Source: Perlucidibaca aquatica
Lineage (GTDB): Bacteria; Pseudomonadota; Gammaproteobacteria; Pseudomonadales; Moraxellaceae
Assembly (NCBI RefSeq): GCF_001676655.1
Contig: NZ_LZDB01000002.1
Coordinates: 1,116,001-1,180,000, forward strand
DNA length: 64,000 nt
Direction: 5' to 3'
Under the pieces are notes generated by a model. It was not told where the DNA came from. It made no database searches and was given only the letters and a program-made list of their open reading frames with translations. Below, piece by piece: positions 55,561 through 62,760 of this stretch (position 1 is the stretch's first letter; the number at the start of each line of letters is the position of its first letter). The position numbers were made by a program, and so were the translations under genes.

Positions 55561-57225
55561 TCAACGGGCTGGAATTTCACTGCCAGACCATAACATTAAG
55601 CGCTCGCCCGCCTTGAGAACCTCAAGTTGTGTGACCTGACGACTCCCTACATCCACATAATAGGGGCCCTGATTGAGTGCCGGCATGTCGGACACCACCG
55701 CTGAATACAGGGGTAGAGTCGTTGGCTGCTGGTCACTGCTCACCGTTAAGGCCAGGTCTGATATTTGCAACGTGCTGGGTGCAAAGGCCACCGGACGAAC
55801 TCTCCACACCCCATTCAGCTGACTAATCTTCAACCATCGCTCGCTCGCATCTGTCATGCGTGCCGCGGTTTCATTGCTCGCGCTGCGATAACCCATGGCG
55901 GCCAAATAGCCTCTGTCGGAGGTCCACTCTTTGCCACAGTAGGACATTAAATCGGCAAATTGAGGCTGGTTATTACCGTCCAAACGCGTGCTTGAAAAGT
56001 AAGTATCTCTAGCCTCATCCCATCCAGCACCACCATTCAGGCGGCCATCGCTATATAGCCTAGGGTCAACACCGCCCGCTCCCCCGCAAGCTGCATGATC
56101 TAAATTGAGCAGATGACCATACTCATGCGCCAAGGTGAGTGCGCGATAGTTCACCCAGTGACGACTGGCATACGGGCTGGTAATCGTATTGTCGTCTGTG
56201 TTTAAAACCTGCTGCGTGAGCATGGTTATGCCGCCGACATAAGCGAGCCCAACCACTTGGCCCGACCCGGAGCTTGGCCTGAACGAGATGGTGTCCGGGA
56301 AAAAGGCAATGCACTTTGGCGCCGTTCGGGCTGAGCGCTGGCTGCCGTTGAGTTGTGCACAATAGTCGTCTACCTCATCCAACACGGCGGTCATCACACT
56401 AAGTGAGGCCACACCCGAGGAAAGTAAATTATTGACGGTAATGCTTAGGATAGATAACGGCGCGGTGGTCGTGACATTGGCCGCGCTGATGGGATGCATT
56501 CGAGTCAGCACTTGACCAATATTGGCACCACTTACCGAGGCTGTGGTGCCGAGAATACGCAAGGGGATCAAGCGCACAGTTTCAGTTTGGGCTGCCGCTA
56601 CCGCAGGTAAAAAATACCGATACGTCGCGTCCGCTTCGCTAGCCGACCGGCCGCCCGCTTCATCAAACACCACCGATACGCCCATGCCAGGCTTAATTTT
56701 GTTGGCAGGAATTGTGGCGACAAACGCATTACTCAACGAGTCTAAGGAGACCGACGTGGGTACATTATTGGGGCCAGCCAGCGGATAGCTCGTGCAACTG
56801 CTTGTGCTTGGGTCATAGACCCTCAACTCTTTAATTGCAGGTGCACTTCTCACACTATTGGCCAGAAGATCCACCCGCACTTTCACGGTTTTCCCCCCCG
56901 CTAAGCGGGTATCACTTTGGCTAGGGTCTAACGCTACCGTTTGCAGCCAGCGCACCTGCTCAATTCGCAAGCCGTCATTGCGCGGCGAGGCAATCGACTG
57001 CGTAAAGGGGCAGTTGGTATTCACCGTGCGCGCCGTTCCATTCGAATTCATCGTCATGGACACCGGAACAGATCCCGAACCTGAGCTTGGTGTTGAAGGA
57101 GAGCCTGTACTGCCATCGGCACTAGAGCCACCTCCGCCACCGCCACCGCCACCGCCACCGCCACAGGCCATCAGTACACACGCCAAAGTCAAATAACCAA
57201 AACCGTGCTGTTTTTTTAGGCGCAT
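55561..57225 (-). CDS. Metzincin-type zinc metalloprotease, lipoprotein (copy 2)
   Basis: 554 residues, lipobox in ACVLMAC, then a run of Gly and a Ser/Gly-rich linker of about 40 residues. The zinc motif is HEYGHLLNLDH (H367, E368, H371, H377) and the Met-turn DLMSYCGKEW. Regions shared with copy 1 include the stretch before the zinc site (WVNYRALTLAHEYGH) and after it (DPRLYSDGRLNGGAGWD). The two genes lie 90 nt apart in the same direction. Substrate and target are unknown; surface anchoring suggests processing of extracellular or outer membrane proteins. Confidence 0.84.
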   Translation of the reverse strand: MRLKKQHGFGYLTLACVLMACGGGGGGGGGGGGSSADGSTGSPSTPSSGSGSVPVSMTMNSNGTARTVNTNCPFTQSIASPRNDGLRIEQVRWLQTVALDPSQSDTRLAGGKTVKVRVDLLANSVRSAPAIKELRVYDPSTSSCTSYPLAGPNNVPTSVSLDSLSNAFVATIPANKIKPGMGVSVVFDEAGGRSASEADATYRYFLPAVAAAQTETVRLIPLRILGTTASVSGANIGQVLTRMHPISAANVTTTAPLSILSITVNNLLSSGVASLSVMTAVLDEVDDYCAQLNGSQRSARTAPKCIAFFPDTISFRPSSGSGQVVGLAYVGGITMLTQQVLNTDDNTITSPYASRHWVNYRALTLAHEYGHLLNLDHAACGGAGGVDPRLYSDGRLNGGAGWDEARDTYFSSTRLDGNNQPQFADLMSYCGKEWTSDRGYLAAMGYRSASNETAARMTDASERWLKISQLNGVWRVRPVAFAPSTLQISDLALTVSSDQQPTTLPLYSAVVSDMPALNQGPYYVDVGSRQVTQLEVLKAGERLMLWSGSEIPAR

Positions 57226-57356
57226 GCTTGCAAATCCTCTCTGGGGCTCCTTTAGCTATCGACCGCTGGGAAGACCAATTGAGCAGGGTTTTGCAGCAAG
57301 TTGTTACGCGTTTGTTCTGAGAGTTAGATGCCGTGTAAGCCCGTGTCTGGCCCGTG

Positions 57357-57875
57357 TCAGTTCAGCACTTTCTGACGCAGCCAATCCGCGAGAAACGATG
57401 AAATTAACTCGATACTTTTGTGCAGCGGATGATCATCCTCCGTGACCAATAGCGGGCATTGCCAGGCCTCCGCAGCTCGTAACGAATGAGCTAAGGGCAC
57501 CACCTCATCATGACGGCCATGGACAATCCGTACCGCGTGACCACGCAATCGCTGCGCGGGTCTTGTCAGGGGATATCCCGGCAAATCAAAGGCCGGGCAC
57601 AGCAAAAAAACCCCTTCAATACGCAGGCTTGACGGCGCCAGCTCGACAGCTCGGGCAGCAACAAAGCCCCCCAAGCTGGACCCCACCAACCGGATCGTTT
57701 CTCCGGCAGGCAGCAGATTCAGTAAGTATTGAGTACGTTGCTCCGGATCGGGCATTCCCCGAAAATCAGGCGCTAACGTACTCCAGCCCAGCGCTTCAGC
57801 TACGCGCCGCAGAGCCTGAATTTTCAAGCCATCCGGCCCACTCTCTAAACCGTGCAGAAAAACAACTATCGACAT
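57357..57875 (-). CDS. YqiA/UPF0227-type alpha/beta hydrolase
   Basis: A 172-residue esterase. The oxyanion segment is FLHGLESGPDGLK, the nucleophile is S67 in VGSSLGG, and the acid and His are in GRHDEVVP and DDHPLHK. YqiA in E. coli hydrolyses short-chain and palmitoyl-CoA esters. It is convergent with nothing and divergent from a small open frame; 131 nt separate it from the metzincin genes on the same strand. Confidence 0.88.
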   Translation of the reverse strand: MSIVVFLHGLESGPDGLKIQALRRVAEALGWSTLAPDFRGMPDPEQRTQYLLNLLPAGETIRLVGSSLGGFVAARAVELAPSSLRIEGVFLLCPAFDLPGYPLTRPAQRLRGHAVRIVHGRHDEVVPLAHSLRAAEAWQCPLLVTEDDHPLHKSIELISSFLADWLRQKVLN

Positions 57876-57963
57876 TTGTTACACCTAGTACACAGACCCA
57901 AGACGAGATGGTGACAGATCATACCGTCATTGGTTACCTGTCTAATGAAGGGGCAAGCAGAGT

Positions 57964-58191
57964 ATGCAAACAGGAATTCGAGAGCGCTGGCTACTGCTCT
58001 GCATTACGCTCTTGGGCAGCGGCATCATTATTGGCAGTGAAGTAAATCGCCTGCCCCCTGAGCCTCAACTGAGTCTGAGTGAGTACTCTGACAGAGCCAA
58101 TACCATTCCAGATGAGCCAATGGCACTAAAACCGCCGCATGATGCCAGCCAAGTAATCGCTAAAGTCACCCCGGTTTTGGAAACGCTGTAA
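57964..58191 (+). CDS. Small membrane-anchored protein, unknown
   Basis: Not recognised. A 75-residue frame with a basic N-terminus and one hydrophobic segment (RWLLLCITLLGSGIIIGSE, residues 8-26), then a polar Pro/Glu-rich tail. GAAGGGG lies about 9 nt before the ATG, and an intrinsic terminator follows within 40 nt. It could be a type II signal-anchored small protein. Evidence is the clean RBS-ORF-terminator arrangement; no family match can be given. Confidence 0.5.
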   Translation: MQTGIRERWLLLCITLLGSGIIIGSEVNRLPPEPQLSLSEYSDRANTIPDEPMALKPPHDASQVIAKVTPVLETL

Positions 58192-58230
58192 CTCAGCCGT
58201 GCTGGCTGGGCAGCTTAATATACTGGCCAC

Positions 58231-58278
58231 AAAAAAGCCGTTTTCTCAGCCCAACTAGGCCAGGAAAACGGCTTTTTT
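58231..58278 (+). terminator. Intrinsic terminator after the small protein gene
   Basis: Perfect 15-nt arms (aaaaaagccgttttc and gaaaacggctttttt) with a 18-nt loop. A strong, bidirectional-capable hairpin. It also marks the left edge of the AbiE-containing accessory region. Confidence 0.9.
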
Positions 58279-58404
58279 ATTTGGGCAATTTAGCGGTGAT
58301 AAAAGGACTCACTAGCCATTTAAAATCAATAGCTTGAACACATTTATTGCAAATATACCAACAAAAGTTCTTACATCAAGAACTGAGAAATTTTCTGCAT
58401 TTCC

Positions 58405-59388
58405 TCAGAGTCTCTGGATGTTCGCCTGTATTCGGCCAATCACCTCGTCGAACAGCGGCTGCCCCTGATAGTAAAGCGCGGCACTTTGCTCATACGCCTG
58501 CCGGAAGCGATCTCGCTCCACCGGATCAGCCAGAAGGAACGCCGAATTGTTCGCAATGACCAGCTCATCGCCCTGGCGAAACCGCTGCGCCTTGCGGTCC
58601 TCATAGGTGGGCGTACCAATAAATGCCTGAACCTCATCAAGCGCTAATAGGCAGTACAGATCGTAGTAATGGCGCATGAAATTCTTCGGCAGCACCGTGC
58701 TGCCCAACTGCATACGGTACTTCGTGGATACCGTCTGCAACTTCTCCACGAATGTGTGCGTGGGTGCGTAGCAAGGAACATCCTGTGCACGATTATCGGT
58801 GATGGCCACTCCTGCCCTCGTTGCTGCCTCCCAAGCCCAGGACGATATCGTCATTGGCTGGTTGGGCGTCGTGTCATCAAAGCCGAGCTCGAGCAGAATG
58901 CCATCTTTCACACCACCCAAGCTGCCAGCACGGGCCTGATAGATCAGTCGGATGCCCGCGCTGCGCAGCTGTGGCAGATCATCAAATCCGGTATCGCGGA
59001 TCGCTTGCTCAATACCGGGAATTTGAATGCTTGTGGCGGTCTCTTCGTAAAACGCCCGACGACTCTCCACATGAGCCAGCTTGCTGTGGTTGCGCCCATA
59101 CTTCACATCTTGGACCGGCTGCGGCTCGATCCGGAGATCAATATCTTCCGAGAAGCGATGTATGACTCCATAGCCTTTCGACAGCGATGTACCGCCTTTC
59201 AACTCGAATCGAAAGCCCTGCTGCTGCAAGCCCCAGAGGCAATGCATGATCCAGTAGTCCTTTTCGACCAGAACCGGATCAAGTCCGCGCTCCGCAGCGA
59301 CCAAGCTGAGCAAGCCTTCAAAGTCGGGATGATCATGCAGCAGCACGGCATGCTCCTTCGAGTCGCTTGCGTGTCGCCAGATTGCCAT
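58405..59388 (-). CDS. abiEii: AbiEii-type nucleotidyltransferase toxin
   Basis: Toxin of the AbiE type IV toxin-antitoxin/abortive infection system. AbiEii-family proteins are nucleotidyltransferases that act on tRNA or other nucleic acids. The motif GGTSLSKG is at residues 65-72 and the acidic pair SEDIDL gives D82 and D84. The frame begins inside the abiEi gene, overlapping by 56 nt from the ATG chosen (62 nt from a GTG at 59394). The C-terminal part is helical. Neighbouring antitoxin gene and RadC remnant support a mobile origin. Confidence 0.88.
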   Translation of the reverse strand: MAIWRHASDSKEHAVLLHDHPDFEGLLSLVAAERGLDPVLVEKDYWIMHCLWGLQQQGFRFELKGGTSLSKGYGVIHRFSEDIDLRIEPQPVQDVKYGRNHSKLAHVESRRAFYEETATSIQIPGIEQAIRDTGFDDLPQLRSAGIRLIYQARAGSLGGVKDGILLELGFDDTTPNQPMTISSWAWEAATRAGVAITDNRAQDVPCYAPTHTFVEKLQTVSTKYRMQLGSTVLPKNFMRHYYDLYCLLALDEVQAFIGTPTYEDRKAQRFRQGDELVIANNSAFLLADPVERDRFRQAYEQSAALYYQGQPLFDEVIGRIQANIQRL

Positions 59389-59932
59389 AGGCACGCAGCG
59401 CCTGACTCAAACCATCGCTATTCAGCTGCTTCGCCTTGCTTTCCGCACGTGCCCAGACAGCCGATACATCCTCGGCCAGCTCATCCACATTGTTGAGCAG
59501 ATCCACAAACAAGAACTCCGTGGACAACATATGCGGAAACCTCGGCTTCACCCGAAAGTCGAACTCACGATTGCCCAGCCTGAATTGCCCATGCCGCTTT
59601 CGGTTGTAGACGACCGTGCGGTTGTAGAGCTGCGTCGTACCCAATCCAACCGTGTTGTAGGCCGAGGGAGAGAACAGCAGGAAGTCATCATCCTGCAAGA
59701 AGCCGCGAACCAGCTCGTCATCGTCAGGAGGCAGGTCGCCAAAGACAGACTTGCGGGGTGCGTAATAGAGCCCTTGCGCCAACTTCTTTAAGTCTCCCGC
59801 TTGCACCAATGCCTGCAGATGCCGATCTACCGCGTTCGACACTGCTGTCAGGTCGGCGCGACGATAGACACGACCCGGCTCCAAAGTTCTTCGTACCTGC
59901 TCCAACGCACTGCAGTGAGCTTGATTGGCCAT
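59333..59932 (-). CDS. abiEi: AbiEi-type antitoxin / transcriptional autoregulator (DUF6088)
   Basis: A 199-residue protein with an N-terminal winged helix-turn-helix (about residues 8-65: LEQVRRTLEPGRVYRRADLTAVSNAVDRHLQALVQ) and a C-terminal domain (KRHGQFRLGNREFDFRVKPRFPHML). AbiEi-type antitoxins repress their own operon through the wHTH and counter the nucleotidyltransferase. The ATG has no strong ribosome-binding site. It is the first gene of the pair. Confidence 0.87.
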   Translation of the reverse strand: MANQAHCSALEQVRRTLEPGRVYRRADLTAVSNAVDRHLQALVQAGDLKKLAQGLYYAPRKSVFGDLPPDDDELVRGFLQDDDFLLFSPSAYNTVGLGTTQLYNRTVVYNRKRHGQFRLGNREFDFRVKPRFPHMLSTEFLFVDLLNNVDELAEDVSAVWARAESKAKQLNSDGLSQALRAYGNLATRKRLEGACRAAA

Positions 59933-60010
59933 GACGCATGATTTCTCATTGAGGTTTCATGCACTCAGAATAACAGGTTGAACAATGCGCGACCACCACG
60001 ACAGCAACAT

Positions 60011-60150
60011 CTGGTAATCCCCTCAAAAAACCATTTGCTTTAACTGATCTAGTTTTTCTATCTAATCCCAAATTTCTTAGGAACTCCGAACGAGAAATGT
60101 GACGCCGTTTTAAGTCAATTAAAACTAGCTCCTCTGGACTGGTAATCCCC
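60011..60150. repeat. 12-nt direct repeats in the AbiE-RadC gap
   Basis: The sequence ctggtaatcccc occurs at 60011-60022 and again at 60139-60150, separated by 116 nt. Nothing else marks them as attachment sites; they may be a footprint of an excision or chance. Confidence 0.4.
60107..60125. promoter_or_regulatory. Perfect palindrome upstream of abiEi, possible operator
   Basis: Arms gttttaa and ttaaaac with a 5-nt spacer (gtcaa). A second, weaker inverted pair (atttct / agaaat) lies at 60072-60098. AbiEi-type antitoxins bind inverted repeats in their promoter, so this is a candidate; the antitoxin start is about 180 nt away, which is far for a classical operator. Confidence 0.35.
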
Positions 60151-60157
60151 CTTGGGC

Positions 60158-60399
60158 TCAGATGAGCCCTTCTTCCGCAAAAGACACTGTCTGCCGCCCA
60201 CCGACCACGATGTGGTCGAACACCCCAACTTCCAGCAGCGCCAGCGCGCCCTTCAGGCGCTTCGTCATATGACGATCCACTGCATATTGATGTCGTTGAC
60301 CTGACGCGCAGCTTCTAGGATTACCACGGATGGTGCCGGTACGTAGTCACCGTTTGCGTCACGAACGAGGAGTGTGTTTTCAGCCATGAGATTGAACAT
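60158..60399 (-). pseudogene. RadC family DNA repair protein, internally deleted remnant
   Basis: An ATG at 60399 with GGAGAAAG upstream starts a frame reading MFNLMAENTLLVRDANGDYVPAPS, the N-terminus of mobile-element RadC. It stops at 60265 after 44 codons. In another frame, 60158-60272 reads RLKGALALLEVGVFDHIVVG then GRQTVSFAEEGLI, the RadC C-terminus. The middle, with the metal-binding HNHPSG box, is missing (about 85 residues). The junction carries a 12-nt palindrome, cgtcatatgacg (60263-60274). Such RadC copies are common in integrative elements, so this is a scar of one. Confidence 0.75.
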
Positions 60400-60511
60400 G
60401 GTCTTTCTCCGACCTGCAGGCGGATTGATCGAGAACGGCGTGCTACGGTACATGGAACAGCAAGGCCGCCCCACAACACGGCGCTGTTGCGCAAATACCT
60501 CTCAGAAGCAA

Positions 60512-61519
60512 CTACCCCTTTTCCAAACGACTCAGGACACTCGCATCGTGTATGGCGTGCCAATCCGCTTGAACTGGCACCAATTGACCGCGCAGCACCT
60601 CAAGAGCCGGCGTAGGCACGCCGTAGTACTTCCCAAGACGAATATAAGAATCTAGCATCAGGAGAGTTTGCTTTCTGACCTTGCTGAAGTGGTAACGCAA
60701 CTGACTTTCCAGATCGAACGGCAGTAGCTGCCTGATCAAGGGTAAAAGTAGCTTCCAGACCAGTGGCCTCAGCAGAGGCTTGAGCAGACGGACATCAGCG
60801 CCAGCATGCTTTTCAGCCACTGCCAGCGCTTCGCGGGAAGCATCCAGGCCCACACCAAAAACTGAGCTGGCCGTAAAGCCGCTCAAGCGCCACGCGTTGA
60901 GCTCCAAAGCCGCAATCAGCGGCTGCATCATGGCTGGGGCACCCGCAGCCGCTTTATCAAAATCAGGCACCACTTTCGCAGTCATTCCGCCCGCCTTGAG
61001 CGCAGCAACCACAATACCTACACGCTGCGCCTCGCCACCGAACAGGCCTGGTGCCAACGGCGGCAGGTAATAGGCCATGCCCTCAGGACCGGTGCAGCCA
61101 GGCAATGGCGAATAATAGCTGATAAAGGTAATCAGTCCCTGCACAACCTGCTCAGCCGGCACATGTGCTCGCACATAGTCGATATCCTCGATATCCGGCT
61201 GCAAGCAGATCACCGTGGCCCCACCCACGGATGCAAGAATACGGGTCGCCAGCTCTCCGCGCATGGCATCCGAAGGCAGTGCCAGCCAGACTTGATCCCA
61301 GCGCTGAGCGGCGACTGCTGCAGGCTCAGTGAGCAGATTAAAGCCGCGAAAATCCTGCAACTGGGTGCGCCAGCGGCCAAGGCGATACAGCGTAGTGCCG
61401 CTGCTCAACGCCTCAGCGTATTGGGCCTTCACAAAGAAACTCACCTCATGGCCACCCTGCGCCAGATACCATGCATAAACCTGCCCGACCGCGCCCGCGC
61501 CAACCACCAGAATTTTCAT
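60512..61519 (-). CDS. Ketopantoate reductase (ApbA/PanE) family protein
   Basis: The N-terminus MKILVVGAGAVGQVYAWYLA is the NADP Rossmann motif of ApbA/PanE proteins, and a helical C-terminal domain follows (KPLLRPLVWKLLLPLIR). Length 335 is longer than true PanE (about 300), and the family contains many paralogues of unknown substrate, so pantoate synthesis should not be assumed. It is followed on the same strand by the RadC remnant, 112 nt downstream. Confidence 0.82.
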   Translation of the reverse strand: MKILVVGAGAVGQVYAWYLAQGGHEVSFFVKAQYAEALSSGTTLYRLGRWRTQLQDFRGFNLLTEPAAVAAQRWDQVWLALPSDAMRGELATRILASVGGATVICLQPDIEDIDYVRAHVPAEQVVQGLITFISYYSPLPGCTGPEGMAYYLPPLAPGLFGGEAQRVGIVVAALKAGGMTAKVVPDFDKAAAGAPAMMQPLIAALELNAWRLSGFTASSVFGVGLDASREALAVAEKHAGADVRLLKPLLRPLVWKLLLPLIRQLLPFDLESQLRYHFSKVRKQTLLMLDSYIRLGKYYGVPTPALEVLRGQLVPVQADWHAIHDASVLSRLEKG

Positions 61520-61603
61520 ACTTCATGCCCTTTCATATTATTGAGCCGCACGACTATCCGAGCGGACGCACCGAAATACCTAGCAGGTCAGTGACCTTGC
61601 CAT

Positions 61604-61801
61604 CTAATGTGCTTGTAGTATCGGGAAGGGGTCGCAGCACCCAAACAGGCCATTGCGCAACAGCGGTGCCCAAAACTCAACAGAAAGCACGCTGTCACTA
61701 ACAATAAAAGCCCAGTTATTCTTGTTTACATACATAGCAACCGTCCCCAAGAGCTTTTTCATGGCTTTATTATTCTTTGCAATCGCAGTGAGCGTGAACA
61801 T
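61604..61801 (-). CDS. Possible 65-residue protein coupled to the ThuA gene
   Basis: An ATG at 61801 overlaps the ThuA stop as TGATG, a typical coupling. The product MFTLTAIAKNNKAMKKLLGT begins basic and slightly hydrophobic, then has no recognised motif. It may be a chance frame. No terminator follows. Confidence 0.22.
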   Translation of the reverse strand: MFTLTAIAKNNKAMKKLLGTVAMYVNKNNWAFIVSDSVLSVEFWAPLLRNGLFGCCDPFPILQAH

Positions 61802-62760
61802 CAATAATCAAGCACACTGGTTGCACTAAATGATGGCCCTTCGTTTGGCTCAGCTAATGGGCCTATCTCTCGCGGCCTGCAATCCGCTCTTATACGCCGT
61901 GTTGCAGTCAAGATGCCGCCCAGCAAATGCTGACGAAAGGCAGGGTCGCTATATAAGGCTTCATCATGTCCTAAAGCGGTATACCAAGAGCGGCCGCCGA
62001 AATTATCATGGCACCAACTCATCGGGTGATCATTCATGACGCCTGTTCGGCCGCCTGGAAAATACGGCCCCGGAGGGATATTTGTCGTATTAGGATCGGG
62101 GTTATATGTACTTTCGTCGATGCTAAGCAGAACTCGAACCTTGCCGCGTGGGTTTGTCAAGAATGAGTAAAATTCGTCCGTTACACGCCAGCGCGCAGGC
62201 AGATGCACGGTGGCAGGGTGCTCTGCCGCTTCGCGAATGAACTCTGCTTCCTGAATGCCAAAAGTTTGCCCCTCATTATTCAACCCAGGAGGCCAGACGG
62301 GATGACTCGCGAAATATGCACCAACCAGCTCGCCATAATAAGGCCAGTCATGCTCCGTATCAGATGCCGAGTGAACACCCACATAGCCTCCACCCTTAGA
62401 GATATAGCCTTCGAAGGCTTTTTGCTGCTCCTCATTCAGAACATCTCCCGTCGTACTTAGCCAGAGTACGGCCGCATACTTGGCGAGATTGACCGATGTG
62501 AAGGCTGTAGGGTCCTCCGTATGATCTACCGTAAAGCCATTTTCAGCTCCCAGTTGCTGTACCGTTTGTACGCCAGTTTCGATGGAGACATGCCGGAAGT
62601 CGGTTGTACGAGAGAACACCAGAATACTGAACGAGCCCGCCCTCGCTGATGTTGCTTCCTTTTCATGGCTGCTACCGCAGCCAACAAGGCCGACGGCCAT
62701 GGGCAGAAAAAGCAGACACAAGACAATGCCTTTGCGGACTTCTAGCATCTTGGATTTCAT
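61801..62760 (-). CDS. ThuA-domain lipoprotein
   Basis: A 319-residue exported protein. The lipoprotein signal ends at MAVGLVGC. The ThuA domain (class I glutamine amidotransferase-like fold) shows FRHVSIETGVQ, LWLSTTGDVLNEEQQKAFEGYISKGGGYVGVHSASD, and HPMSWCHDNFGGRSWYTALGHDEALYSDP. ThuA was named for trehalose use in Rhizobium, but the domain occurs in many sugar- and sterol-related systems. It starts at TAATG overlapping the GMC oxidoreductase stop, so the two are co-translated. Confidence 0.9.
   Translation of the reverse strand: MKSKMLEVRKGIVLCLLFLPMAVGLVGCGSSHEKEATSARAGSFSILVFSRTTDFRHVSIETGVQTVQQLGAENGFTVDHTEDPTAFTSVNLAKYAAVLWLSTTGDVLNEEQQKAFEGYISKGGGYVGVHSASDTEHDWPYYGELVGAYFASHPVWPPGLNNEGQTFGIQEAEFIREAAEHPATVHLPARWRVTDEFYSFLTNPRGKVRVLLSIDESTYNPDPNTTNIPPGPYFPGGRTGVMNDHPMSWCHDNFGGRSWYTALGHDEALYSDPAFRQHLLGGILTATRRIRADCRPREIGPLAEPNEGPSFSATSVLDY

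Noticed and set aside
60512-61519. Calling this gene panE
   Set aside because: The family has many paralogues; length and context do not support true ketopantoate reductase.
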